From Dyadobacter psychrotolerans (GTDB lineage: Bacteria; Bacteroidota; Bacteroidia; Cytophagales; Spirosomataceae), in NCBI RefSeq assembly GCF_004349265.1, contig NZ_SMFL01000025.1:1-50811 (forward strand): DNA of 50,811 nt. Direction: 5' to 3'. The translations under genes were made by a program, and so were the position numbers. The notes under the pieces were generated by a model that had not been told where the DNA came from, made no database searches, and saw nothing but the letters and a program-made list of their open reading frames with translations. Of the stretch, positions 1 through 7,385 are shown piece after piece. How positions within the stretch are numbered: position 1 is the stretch's first letter; the number at the start of each line of letters is the position of its first letter.

Positions 1-258
1 TTCCAAAGCCTTCAAATAAGACGCATCGGTTTTCTTTTTCATAGTAGTTCTGTTATAAAATGAAAGGGAAAAATAAGGTCTTAACCGGTGCTTAAAGTAC
101 CACCGGTTCATTTGGCGAAGTTCTGTCTGCGAGATGTGGAGACTCTGTTGGATCTCAAATTGACTGGATAACTCTGCACGGTAAATTTCCACAACTTTTC
201 TCTTAAAAAGTACAGATCGTCTGCTTTTTTTATTTCTTTGTAAGTCATTAACATTCAT
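1..258 (-). CDS. IS3-like transposase orfA, partial (runs off left edge)
   Basis: An open frame of 86 codons starts with ATG at 258 and continues without a stop to the window edge, so the 3' part is missing. The protein is basic at its start and reads like a helix-turn-helix orfA of an IS3-type element: a KRKVVEIYRAEL segment near residue 21, a second helix around residues 42-58, then a KKKTDASYLKALE stretch typical of the start of a coiled coil linking to orfB. A 16-bp perfect palindrome lies 12 bp upstream. The gene suggests that the AT-rich defence region to its right sits next to an insertion sequence. Family assignment rests on general orfA layout only and could be another helix-turn-helix transposase type. 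Confidence 0.6.
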   Translation of the reverse strand, partial: MNVNDLQRNKKSRRSVLFKRKVVEIYRAELSSQFEIQQSLHISQTELRQMNRWYFKHRLRPYFSLSFYNRTTMKKKTDASYLKALE

Positions 259-269
259 AATGTTACAAG

Positions 270-285
270 TTAAGTGTACACTTAA
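270..285. repeat. Perfect 16-bp palindrome upstream of the IS orfA
   Basis: TTAAGTGTACACTTAA reads the same on both strands and lies 12 bp upstream of the orfA start. It may be part of the IS terminal region or a transposase-binding site that regulates the element. I could not define the exact IS terminus. Confidence 0.5.
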
Positions 286-359
286 AATAGTAGCATATGG
301 AGTGTTGTATAACTAAGATTATGTTAAATAGATTTTCCGTTTTACAATAGTTTTTATTC

Positions 360-875
360 TTAATTTTTTTGGCTGAAAATCTCATCTACTAATGGAGCAA
401 TAGTTTTGTCGATGTGTTTCACATAGTCGTGGGTTGCATCAAAGTTTGGTAGGATAATGTTATTTTGATTTTGCCAGGCCCTTCCCAAACCGAACATTGT
501 ATTTTGGATAATCTTGCTGTAATCCAAAAGCTTTTTAAGGTATGATGAAGCAACAAGCAATTCCTTTTCTGAATTAAGACCAAAGCCAGGAATTCGCTCT
601 ACATCATGAATAAGGTTATTGCGCATCGTCAAAAATTCGGTCAAAATAGCATCAAACCAGGGTTCTATTTCAACACGATCCCTTAAAGAGTTTATAAACA
701 CTCCAATTGTTCGTTTATCAACTGTATTCAAGCGTTTTAGGAATTCCTCCGGATCACCAACACCACCTTTGGGCAAAACAATATCGATAATGGTCTGCAA
801 CATTTTCTCAGTGGTTTGTATGCTTATTAGAATGGCTCCCATGCCACGCAGGACCCTATCTTGTAAATCGTTCAT
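360..875 (-). CDS. Hypothetical protein with HEPN-like Rx4H motif
   Basis: Encodes 171 residues, mostly predicted alpha-helical, without signal peptide or membrane segment. Residues 85-91 (R85-NNLI-H90-D) match the spacing of the Rx4-6H motif used by HEPN-fold RNases, placed at the start of a late helix as in that fold. The rest of the protein is not recognised. It lies downstream of a DUF6602-like gene on the same strand, next to a candidate Pycsar operon, which is a setting where HEPN ribonucleases are common. The motif is short and can arise by chance, so the HEPN call is tentative; the gene itself looks real. Confidence 0.55.
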   Translation of the reverse strand: MNDLQDRVLRGMGAILISIQTTEKMLQTIIDIVLPKGGVGDPEEFLKRLNTVDKRTIGVFINSLRDRVEIEPWFDAILTEFLTMRNNLIHDVERIPGFGLNSEKELLVASSYLKKLLDYSKIIQNTMFGLGRAWQNQNNIILPNFDATHDYVKHIDKTIAPLVDEIFSQKN

Positions 876-1018
876 GTAATTCAGGAAACTTTATTTGTTA
901 AGAATAATAACCTTTCACGTTGAGAAACGAAATGTCGACTTAGGTATATATTTTAATCAAATCAATAACATAAACAAGTCTACATATCGTCATGTCTTAT
1001 GACGACATCCTACAAGAT

Positions 1019-1843
1019 CTATTTTAATTCCCATGCCTTAGTTTGGAATGAAGTTAAATTTGTAAGATATTTTAATAAAATGGGCTCATCTTCTTTGAGG
1101 TACGCAGTTGGAAAGCAAAGTAAGTGAATAAGAAATAATGCCAAAGTAGTAGCCGTAGAATCACCTTTAAAATTAAAAAGATGATGACTTTTAGTTTTTG
1201 GATCCTGGTCCAACAGTATATTGCCTAGCGGCATATACTCCATATCAGGGGAAATAACAAATAATCCATTATCCAGGGTTAAGATAAGATCAGGCAAATC
1301 AGTAATTTCAAACTCTCCTTGATCAATCAGGTCTTTTAAGAATTTGTACATATTTTCTTCGGTAAGAGATTTTCCGGAAAAAATAGCTGTTGGAATTTTT
1401 TTCTGAAACTCTTGTAATCCTTCAATTCCAAGTCCCGGGAACTCTGTTGATGAAACATCTCTATGTAGTTTTTTTACACTTCTAATTTGTTGCAGCCCTC
1501 TTAAAAGCTCTCTTTTATCGTAGATATCGGGCTTAATTTCCACTGCAGCAAAAACTCCTTCTGCCAAGATAACTTCTCTTTTAGGAGTTATTAGACGTGG
1601 ATGATTTGGGGCAAGAACTACGCAATCAATGCTTTGAGAGCTGTCTGTCTGGCTAAAAATGTGACCCTTAGTTAAACGAAAATCGCTAGTTAGATAGGCT
1701 CTTATAAACTCTTGAACAGTTACTTCTTTTTTGTCTGCTGTACTGTCTCTGTCTACTTTGAATACTTCTGTTGTTGGATTGAAGATTATTTGAATACTTT
1801 CCAAGTTTTCAATCAAACTACCAAATACTGGATTTTGTTGCAT
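1019..1843 (-). CDS. DUF6602-like protein, predicted PD-(D/E)XK nuclease fold
   Basis: The 274-residue protein carries the core pattern of the DUF6602 group: an SIDCVVLAP strand with D73, then E95-G-V-F and VEIKP with E102-x-K104. The spacing fits the D...ExK metal site of restriction-endonuclease-like folds. DUF6602 proteins are otherwise uncharacterised, and a nucleic-acid-cleaving role is inference. No signal peptide or membrane segment is visible. The gene is 277 bp downstream of the last cyclase gene on the same strand and could be a separate transcription unit. A short TCGTCA/TGACGA inverted repeat lies just beyond the stop, near 988-1006. It could be an additional effector of the neighbouring defence locus or an independent cargo gene. 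Confidence 0.55.
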   Translation of the reverse strand: MQQNPVFGSLIENLESIQIIFNPTTEVFKVDRDSTADKKEVTVQEFIRAYLTSDFRLTKGHIFSQTDSSQSIDCVVLAPNHPRLITPKREVILAEGVFAAVEIKPDIYDKRELLRGLQQIRSVKKLHRDVSSTEFPGLGIEGLQEFQKKIPTAIFSGKSLTEENMYKFLKDLIDQGEFEITDLPDLILTLDNGLFVISPDMEYMPLGNILLDQDPKTKSHHLFNFKGDSTATTLALFLIHLLCFPTAYLKEDEPILLKYLTNLTSFQTKAWELK

Positions 1844-2120
1844 TTTTTAAAAGATATATAGTTAAAAATGAGACTGTTAAATTCTATTCATCATTGCAGG
1901 AACTACTATCCATATGATTTTAAGATAAAATATACTGTTCAACAACGCTGCCATGAATATGGATAACAGCTGCTAAGGCTGTGAATAACTGATATTTTAT
2001 GTAATAGTTTCGCCTCTTAACTAAAAAGCTTATTGATCAGCCAAAAGATAGACCAGAGCGAAGGATTCAAAACCGCCTCTTGTCACGTCAAACAGAGATT
2101 TTTTGCTGTTAAAAGAATAA

Positions 2121-2888
2121 TTAAGTCTTAAATGTGCAGGAAAAATGTTTCCTAAATGACCAGTCGACACCTTTTAGATCTGTCTTTATAAGAGTAGACT
2201 TTTTCCAAACAGAATGAGTACTGCTTAATGAGTATTTATAAATTCCATCATTCGAGCATTGCATATTGTCATAATCGGAAATATGGTAGTAATTTATAGA
2301 GTTATTTTCTGATACACTTTCAAGTCTGAACAATTCAGTAAGGGGCTTGCCTATCATGGTATACTCTGGATAATCATCTGTCTTATTCTTGTAATACATG
2401 ATAGTTCCATCGTGAAGTGCAATTTTAACCTCCATTTCTGTTCCTTTAAGATCAACTACAATATCTTTGGCACATGAATCTGCCTTTTCAAATAATTTTG
2501 ATTTAGTGTCATTTAAAAATGGTTCTCCAAATAGACAGATAATACCGTCTCCAATAATTTTTTCAATCTCTCCTCCGTGTCGGTAAATAGCAGGAATTAC
2601 TCTGTCGTAATACTTATCTAAGTAAGATGATAGTAATGAATTAGTTAATAATTTACATTTTGAAGAGAAATCTGTTATATCTATAAATAACAAGATTACG
2701 TGTGCAGATTGCTGGCTTTCAAAGTATTTAAGTAAATGATCATTCCTGCTTGCCCTTGCGAAAAGGTTTTTAATCTCGATAGAAGATTTATTAAAGCTCT
2801 CTTTCAAAAGCCTTATTTCTTGCTTCGAAATTTGGTTATTAGATTGATATTTTTCTCTTAATGAATTTATTTGTGATAAGTTTGGCAT
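2121..2888 (-). CDS. Class III nucleotide cyclase C, Pycsar-associated
   Basis: A 255-residue soluble class III (adenylate/guanylate type) cyclase, starting MPNLSQI. The catalytic domain covers about residues 60-195: D70 in LLFIDITDF and D114 in KIIGDGIICLFG are the two metal-binding aspartates. The base-selecting positions are K110 and T177. The usual transition-state Asn is replaced by T184, while R188 is kept. It closely resembles the first cyclase of this operon (3930-4676), including a shared stretch at IGKPLTELFRLES. The start lies 55 bp after the stop of the middle cyclase. The probable product is a cyclic mononucleotide signalling to the membrane effector at the head of the operon; whether cUMP, cCMP or another base is made cannot be read from sequence. 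Confidence 0.8.
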   Translation of the reverse strand: MPNLSQINSLREKYQSNNQISKQEIRLLKESFNKSSIEIKNLFARASRNDHLLKYFESQQSAHVILLFIDITDFSSKCKLLTNSLLSSYLDKYYDRVIPAIYRHGGEIEKIIGDGIICLFGEPFLNDTKSKLFEKADSCAKDIVVDLKGTEMEVKIALHDGTIMYYKNKTDDYPEYTMIGKPLTELFRLESVSENNSINYYHISDYDNMQCSNDGIYKYSLSSTHSVWKKSTLIKTDLKGVDWSFRKHFSCTFKT

Positions 2889-2943
2889 ATTTGAATTGTA
2901 TAGAATTAAAGCATAACTGTTGTTAATTTACTAACCGGTAAAA

Positions 2944-3921
2944 TTATATTTTCCAGGTTAGACTGCACCCATATACCTTACAATCCATATTTTTAATTTT
3001 TTCTTTTTGCTCCTTCCAATAATTATGAACTAATTTTTCATCAGAATTTTTAAGGCCATCGTATACCCTTTCGGTGATTAAAATTGCCGGATAATCAATA
3101 CTTTGATCTACTTTTTTAAAGTTTACTAATTTACCCTGATTATTGATAATTTCTCCATCTGAGGACATTCCAAAAGATCCTGCGAAATCTTCAACACTAA
3201 TTTTAATTGTTTCTGTTGTAGTCAAATATTTGCTTGAAGCTGTTGAAAATTGAGATCTTGGAGCACTGCTTTTTAAGAAAAACTTAAATGGATTAGGATT
3301 TCTTAATGCAAATCTAGTAACCTCATAGAAGTGTAATTTGATTGTTTTGTTCGCAAAATCTGTCAATCTAGAAGCTAAATTGGCTGGTTTTCCAGTCCAA
3401 ACTAGTCCTTTGTTTTCCGAACGCTCATTTCCATTTCTTTGAATGCCTACCTTAATAACCCTTAAGACACCATAGTCGATTCCTATACCGCATTTGAAAC
3501 TCACCTGTTCAATGCGTTCAGCCAATAGCTTTTCAACCATATGATTTATGGATATTGCACAAGATATAGCATTTGTAAAACAACCCTCCGATGGAAATAC
3601 AAGCATAACTCTATCTCCAATTATGTTTCTAGTGGAGCCATTATGGTGCCGTCCAATTTTAATAACGGATTTTATAAAAGCCGTATAAATTTTTGACATA
3701 ACATCTGGGCCTACCTTTTCCGTCATTGCCACCGAACTTCGGATGTCAACGTATAGGACACAAGTCTCTATTATTTTTCCTCTTTTTTCAGAGTCTCGTT
3801 CAAAAGTTAAATATGAATCATTAGAATTAGGTACTTGCTTTGTAATTGCATGTTTAAAAGAGGTTTTGATTACATCTTCTATATCCTCTTCTACTTCTTT
3901 AAGAATATATTTTACAGCCAT
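2944..3921 (-). CDS. Class III nucleotide cyclase B, divergent, with C-terminal extension
   Basis: The 325-residue middle cyclase of the operon. Metal-binding aspartates are D59 (VLYVDIRSS) and D103 (NIIGDRVMLVF). Unlike its two neighbours it keeps both transition-state residues, N181 and R185, in a GKPANLASRL segment. Its base-selecting positions are unusual, N99 and V174. After the catalytic domain come about 135 residues absent from the other two cyclases, ending in VYGCSLTWKI. This long architecture fits Pycsar-type pyrimidine cyclases (PycC) better than the two short paralogues do. It starts 8 bp after cyclase A. It could act alone as the effector's cyclase, or pair with A or C. The cyclase fold is well supported; the nucleotide product is not known. 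Confidence 0.8.
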   Translation of the reverse strand: MAVKYILKEVEEDIEDVIKTSFKHAITKQVPNSNDSYLTFERDSEKRGKIIETCVLYVDIRSSVAMTEKVGPDVMSKIYTAFIKSVIKIGRHHNGSTRNIIGDRVMLVFPSEGCFTNAISCAISINHMVEKLLAERIEQVSFKCGIGIDYGVLRVIKVGIQRNGNERSENKGLVWTGKPANLASRLTDFANKTIKLHFYEVTRFALRNPNPFKFFLKSSAPRSQFSTASSKYLTTTETIKISVEDFAGSFGMSSDGEIINNQGKLVNFKKVDQSIDYPAILITERVYDGLKNSDEKLVHNYWKEQKEKIKNMDCKVYGCSLTWKI

Positions 3922-3929
3922 TTTGGGAT

Positions 3930-4676
3930 CTATCCGTTATATTTTATTCTAAACATTTGAGCATAATTAGTTCCTTTTGGAGGGTTAATTTCTTTTCCAT
4001 AATGAGGCCATTGAAGCTTCCCATTCTCAAAATGTATAAATTTCGAAGGTATTCTTTTCAACACTTGCCTGACAATAGTTTGATCAAAATAATTGATGCA
4101 TTCATTTTCGCTTATACTTTCTAGTCGAAATAATTCCGTTAGTGGTTTTCCAATTATTGTATACTCGTTATAGTAGTCCGTTTTGTTAGCAAAGTAATTT
4201 ACTTCTCCGGCATGTAGCGCTATTTTTGATTTAAACTTAGTTTTATATGTCTGTTTTATTATTGATTTTGCACATTGAATTGCTTGATAGACGCAGTGTG
4301 CAATTCCTTTGTTATAAAAGGGTGGGCCAAAAATACAAATGATACCATCTCCAATTACCTTATCAATTTCTCCATTGTATTCATAAATTTTGGGAATGAC
4401 AATATCATAATATTCATCAAAAAATTCTTCGATTTGTTTTCCAGATAGGTTTTCAAATCGAGTAGAAAAATTACAAATATCAATAAATAATAGAGCTATG
4501 TCCGCAGGAGATCCGTTATGGAAATACTTTGCATACTCGGGATTATCTAAAGTTATGGCCTCATTAATAGCCTTTTTTGAATAATATGGAATTTTTAAAA
4601 TGTCCTCATTAAGATGTCTATTGGACTCGATTTTATATTTTTCATGTAACCCTAGAATCTGTTGAATGTTCGGCAT
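3930..4676 (-). CDS. Class III nucleotide cyclase A, Pycsar-associated
   Basis: I place the start at ATG 4676, giving MPNIQQILGLHEKYK, because this aligns with the MPNLSQINSLREKYQ start of cyclase C and leaves 5 bp after the effector stop. A longer frame exists to 4763 but would overlap the effector. The 248-residue protein has metal-binding D66 and D110, base-selecting K106 and T173, and T180/R184 in the Asn/Arg positions. It is a close paralogue of cyclase C, with many identical blocks across the whole length. Class III cyclases work as dimers with the active site at the interface, so A could form homodimers or mixed dimers with B or C. The tight spacing implies translation together with the effector. 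Confidence 0.8.
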   Translation of the reverse strand: MPNIQQILGLHEKYKIESNRHLNEDILKIPYYSKKAINEAITLDNPEYAKYFHNGSPADIALLFIDICNFSTRFENLSGKQIEEFFDEYYDIVIPKIYEYNGEIDKVIGDGIICIFGPPFYNKGIAHCVYQAIQCAKSIIKQTYKTKFKSKIALHAGEVNYFANKTDYYNEYTIIGKPLTELFRLESISENECINYFDQTIVRQVLKRIPSKFIHFENGKLQWPHYGKEINPPKGTNYAQMFRIKYNG

Positions 4677-4681
4677 CGTAG

Positions 4682-5212
4682 TTAAGGTAATTCTTTTAAG
4701 AGGTAAACTATCATCGAAATAATTACCGTTATCAAACTGCCAAAAAACAGTCGTAGAGACCATGTCACCAACTCATATTTTTTCCAAGCGATGGTTGAAT
4801 TTATGTAAATCTGTTCTGCTATCTGATCGGTATAGGTGTTATCATTATCTAATACTGATTTTGCATGAGTTTTGTAACTGGACGCATCTTGAAACTTTTT
4901 AGATATATGGCCAAAATACAAAATAGAATCGGGGTTAATATTTTTTAATGATGGGTTTATACATAAAAATGCACATATTACTGATAATATCGTTAGAGCT
5001 CCATATAACAAAGTAGCCCAAAATAAAAAGGTTGAGTCTTTAATAGCGTCAAAAACGGGCCCAGCATTGGTGTAAGTTATTGTTAATAGGATTCCATAAA
5101 CTGTTAATATAACTGTTGCCTTTGTTTCTGAAAACCGTAGCCAATCGATGTTATACTGTAAAATTTGCCAATATCGATCATCATGGCTGCTTGGATTTTG
5201 ATTTGGTTGCAT
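4682..5212 (-). CDS. Pycsar membrane effector (PycTM-like)
   Basis: A 176-residue membrane protein matching the layout of the Pycsar effector domain (PycTM). It has a cytoplasmic helix with FSETKATVIL, a first hydrophobic segment (about residues 37-50), a second (about 62-88), a soluble stretch with INPDSILYFGHISKKF, then an IAWKKYE helix and a terminal hydrophobic segment. Known PycTM proteins are thought to damage the inner membrane after a class III cyclase makes cCMP or cUMP during phage infection. The ATG at 5212 is preferred over an in-frame ATG at 5287, because a terminator-like hairpin covers the extra codons and residues from MQPNQNP onward look like the family start. Three cyclase genes follow directly. 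Confidence 0.75.
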   Translation of the reverse strand: MQPNQNPSSHDDRYWQILQYNIDWLRFSETKATVILTVYGILLTITYTNAGPVFDAIKDSTFLFWATLLYGALTILSVICAFLCINPSLKNINPDSILYFGHISKKFQDASSYKTHAKSVLDNDNTYTDQIAEQIYINSTIAWKKYELVTWSLRLFFGSLITVIISMIVYLLKELP

Positions 5213-5233
5213 TGATAGATAGGGTTTGTTTCT

Positions 5234-5268
5234 AATTAAAAACCCCGTAGCGGATAGGCTAACGGGGT
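5234..5268 (-). terminator. Rho-independent terminator or attenuator before the Pycsar operon
   Basis: On the minus strand a stem with arms ACCCCGTTAGC and GCTACGGGGT (one bulged base, 6-nt loop) is followed by TTTTTAATTA. It lies 22 bp upstream of the effector start and about 50 bp downstream of the stop of a truncated gene remnant. It may be the old terminator of that remnant, or an attenuator in the leader of the Pycsar operon. Confidence 0.6.
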
Positions 5269-5316
5269 ACAAGATAACCTCAAACAAAGTAATCTTTGGA
5301 CTAAGATACTAAATTT

Positions 5317-5456
5317 TCAAAGCAGCGCAATTTTCCATTGGCCGTTTTCTAAAACATGTTTATGAGTAAATTTATCTTTTTCGCCATTCTCTTTTAAAAT
5401 ACCCTCACAGGTAACATATGCACCGTTTTGATCCGCATTTACATTTTTCGGGTTAA
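5317..5456 (-). pseudogene. C-terminal remnant of an NTF2/SnoaL-like protein
   Basis: The minus strand encodes about 46 codons ending in GQWKIALL-stop, with AYVTCEGILKENGEKDKF upstream. This pattern, two long beta strands ending in a G-x-W-K-I strand, is typical of the C-terminus of small NTF2-like secreted proteins. An in-frame TAA stops the frame at its 5' end and no start is available, so it appears to be a truncated leftover. It may mark the insertion boundary of the neighbouring defence locus. Confidence 0.45.
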
Positions 5457-5615
5457 ATTAAAAGTTAGAACTAAAAGTACTGCGGGTTTGATAGAATAAT
5501 TTTTCTGGGATCAAGTACGGTACATTCAAATCTCAGCGCCATCTTGATCAGGCATTTGCCACACCTTCGCATATAAACAGCAGGGGAGCAGAGGTGTGCC
5601 GAATTGAATGCAAGA
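5457..5615. other. Intergenic stretch with no convincing gene
   Basis: Separates the gene remnant from the AraC-type regulator. One 33-codon minus-strand frame starting MRRCGKCLIK is open (ATG near 5575) but has no family resemblance and no clear ribosome-binding context. Nothing else is visible. Confidence 0.4.
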
Positions 5616-6464
5616 TTACTTCTTCTTCCCAAACTCCTTCCGGTAAGCTATTGGTGTCATTCTGAATTCTTTTTTGAACAAGCGTATAAAAGCGCTCTCG
5701 TTCTCAAAGCCACATTGGGGAACGATATTGCCTATGGTGGTATCTGATTTCTTTAATAGTAAAGATGCTTGCTTTAATCGTAGCCGCGTGAGGTATTGCA
5801 GTGGTGTCAGTTCATAGGCACTGCGGAAGCAGCGGATGAAATGATATTGGGAGAGGTGTGCCAAATCAGCCAGTTGAGCGATGGTGATTTTTTCTTCGGG
5901 ATGTTTGGTCATGTACGCCAATGCGAGTTTCAGTTTTTTATGCAGGTCTTTTTGGGTGGCCTCATGTGCGGGCGGTATTTGTTTGCCTGTTTGGTATTGA
6001 GGAGACTCAAACCAAGGCTTCTTTGGCCGCGTGGAAGGATAGCCATTCTTTTCGCGGAAGGCTTTGCGCTCGGGAGTAAAGTTCCACCAGTTGAGTTTAC
6101 TATTTGGGTGGTTGGCAAAATGTACCACAAGCCGAAACTGATCTTCAACACATGGATCTGTCCATACCCCTTTTTCTAATTCGTATTGATCGGTGAGCTT
6201 TGCTCCGTCCTCGCTTTTCAGGTCCTGGAGGGAATAATATCCCATCCAGATCAGGTCATGCGCAAAGCGTATCCCGATTGAGGGAAGACTTTGAAACTCG
6301 GATAGCGCAAACAGCTCCATCGCCCTGATCTTTGAAGTATCAAGCAATTTTTGCAATACCTCTATTTTGTGCAGGTGCATTTCACTCTTTTTGATTTTCA
6401 GTGCGCGCAGCTTTTTCACTTCTGCAGCTGTTACATCCAGTGGATTGAGTTCCTCTTTAGTCAT
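5616..6464 (-). CDS. AraC-family regulator with N-terminal Cdd1-type helix-hairpin-helix domain
   Basis: The 282-residue protein fuses two domains. Residues about 55-150 match the Cdd1 (pathogenicity-locus) group: LPSIGIRFAHDLIWMGYYSLQDL looks like a helix-hairpin-helix, followed by DPCVEDQFRLVVHFANH. Residues about 175-280 form an AraC DNA-binding domain with two helix-turn-helix units: ITIAQLADLAHLSQYHFIRCF and IGNIVPQCGFENESAFIRLFKKEF. The start overlaps the end of the upstream VOC gene by 8 bp, so the two are probably co-transcribed and translationally coupled. What the Cdd1 part senses is unknown. The domain calls are strong. The target genes cannot be told; autoregulation of the two-gene operon is a reasonable inference. 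Confidence 0.85.
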   Translation of the reverse strand: MTKEELNPLDVTAAEVKKLRALKIKKSEMHLHKIEVLQKLLDTSKIRAMELFALSEFQSLPSIGIRFAHDLIWMGYYSLQDLKSEDGAKLTDQYELEKGVWTDPCVEDQFRLVVHFANHPNSKLNWWNFTPERKAFREKNGYPSTRPKKPWFESPQYQTGKQIPPAHEATQKDLHKKLKLALAYMTKHPEEKITIAQLADLAHLSQYHFIRCFRSAYELTPLQYLTRLRLKQASLLLKKSDTTIGNIVPQCGFENESAFIRLFKKEFRMTPIAYRKEFGKKK

Positions 6465-6834
6465 GTTCTGCGAAAGTTAGCATGTAATTATTATTGTCAC
6501 AGAGCGAAAATTCAATAGCACCATAAAAAGTTTTCTCCAGGTCGGTGAGCACGGTTACGTGTTCTTTGATATAATCATAATACTGACGGATGTTATCCAC
6601 AGTGATGTACAACAAAAGCGATCCTCCATCGGCACGACTAACCATCGGGTGCTTGCCTTCAATGCTGGCAAAGATCTGAAACATGAAGGTGACACTTCCG
6701 TTCGTCATCAGGGCAAATACTTTTTCGCCTTCGGGAGCAGTCACTTCATCGGTTACTGTAAAGCCGAGTTTGGCGTAAAAGGTGATGGTTGCTTGTAAGT
6801 CATTGACAAAGATGTTTGGCGAGATGGATTTCAT
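6457..6834 (-). CDS. VOC-superfamily (glyoxalase/bleomycin-resistance-like) protein
   Basis: A 125-residue single-domain protein with the vicinal oxygen chelate layout: an SPNIFVNDLQATITFYAKLGFTV first beta-alpha unit, a central strand with FMFQIF, and a second unit from LLLYITVDNIRQYYDYI to EFSLCDNNNYMLTFAEH. Family members bind metal and act as dioxygenases, glyoxalases or drug-binding resistance proteins. E112-like metal ligands are not clearly conserved here, so the substrate is unknown. It is the first gene of a two-gene operon with the Cdd1-AraC regulator, suggesting regulated expression in response to a small molecule. Confidence 0.8.
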   Translation of the reverse strand: MKSISPNIFVNDLQATITFYAKLGFTVTDEVTAPEGEKVFALMTNGSVTFMFQIFASIEGKHPMVSRADGGSLLLYITVDNIRQYYDYIKEHVTVLTDLEKTFYGAIEFSLCDNNNYMLTFAEHD

Positions 6835-7070
6835 AAATTGAATGAGTTAATATTTTATTCAAAAGTAGGGAAAAGGTGAATTTGGAAATGTGCTGAAATT
6901 GCCAAAGTGAATTAAACATAGAGCAGCAATGGAAATGCAGAGAGTAAATAGATCAGAAGTTCATATTTTGTCGGGTGAAAGTTCCTCTCACCGGAAAAAT
7001 CAGAATGGGATAGCTAAAGGTTATTGAGAAAGACAGAACTTCATAGATAGACGAAAAATCATCTGATAAC

Positions 7071-7166
7071 ATGAAACGCAGAACATTTCAGACTACTCCG
7101 CTCGCCATCACCTCGCTGGCGGCATTTGCTGTAGTAGAATCCGTATACAATACTACGGATTTATAA
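7071..7166 (+). pseudogene. Remnant of a Tat signal peptide coding region
   Basis: A 31-codon frame reads MKRRTFQTTPLAITSLAAFAV and then stops. The twin arginine followed by a hydrophobic stretch is the typical N-terminus of Tat-exported Bacteroidota oxidoreductases and sugar-phosphate isomerases, but no mature domain follows. It appears to be a 5' fragment left after recombination. The flanking stretch 6835-7250 holds nothing else that I can recognise. Confidence 0.4.
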
Positions 7167-7259
7167 ATGCGTAGTAACAGACTGTTGAGATATACTGAGT
7201 GTTGTGCCCATTTGCACCGAGAGCTCTTTCCCGCAAAATTTATCGTCAAAAAAATGGAG

Positions 7260-7347
7260 TTTCAACCTATTTAAATTTTGAATAGGTTGAAAAAATCTCT
7301 GAATGCTTTTTTAAATTCGTATTACAAAGTCTATTTCATGGACTTTG
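7260..7347 (+). promoter_or_regulatory. Two inverted repeats in the leader of the first mobile-element gene
   Basis: A perfect 12-bp inverted repeat (TTTCAACCTATT at 7260-7271, complement at 7281-7292, 9-nt loop) is followed by a perfect 7-bp one (CAAAGTC at 7325-7331, complement at 7341-7347). Both lie within 130 bp upstream of the gene starting at 7386. They may be repressor operators, an element end, or RNA hairpins. There is no T-tract making the first a clear terminator. Confidence 0.45.
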
Positions 7348-7385
7348 CATTGGTTTAATTGTGTAGAACGAAAACGGAGAGAGAG

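Noticed and set aside
4677..4763. Upstream extension of cyclase A to 4763
   Set aside because: It overlaps the effector gene in another frame, and the paralogue starts at the equivalent of 4676.
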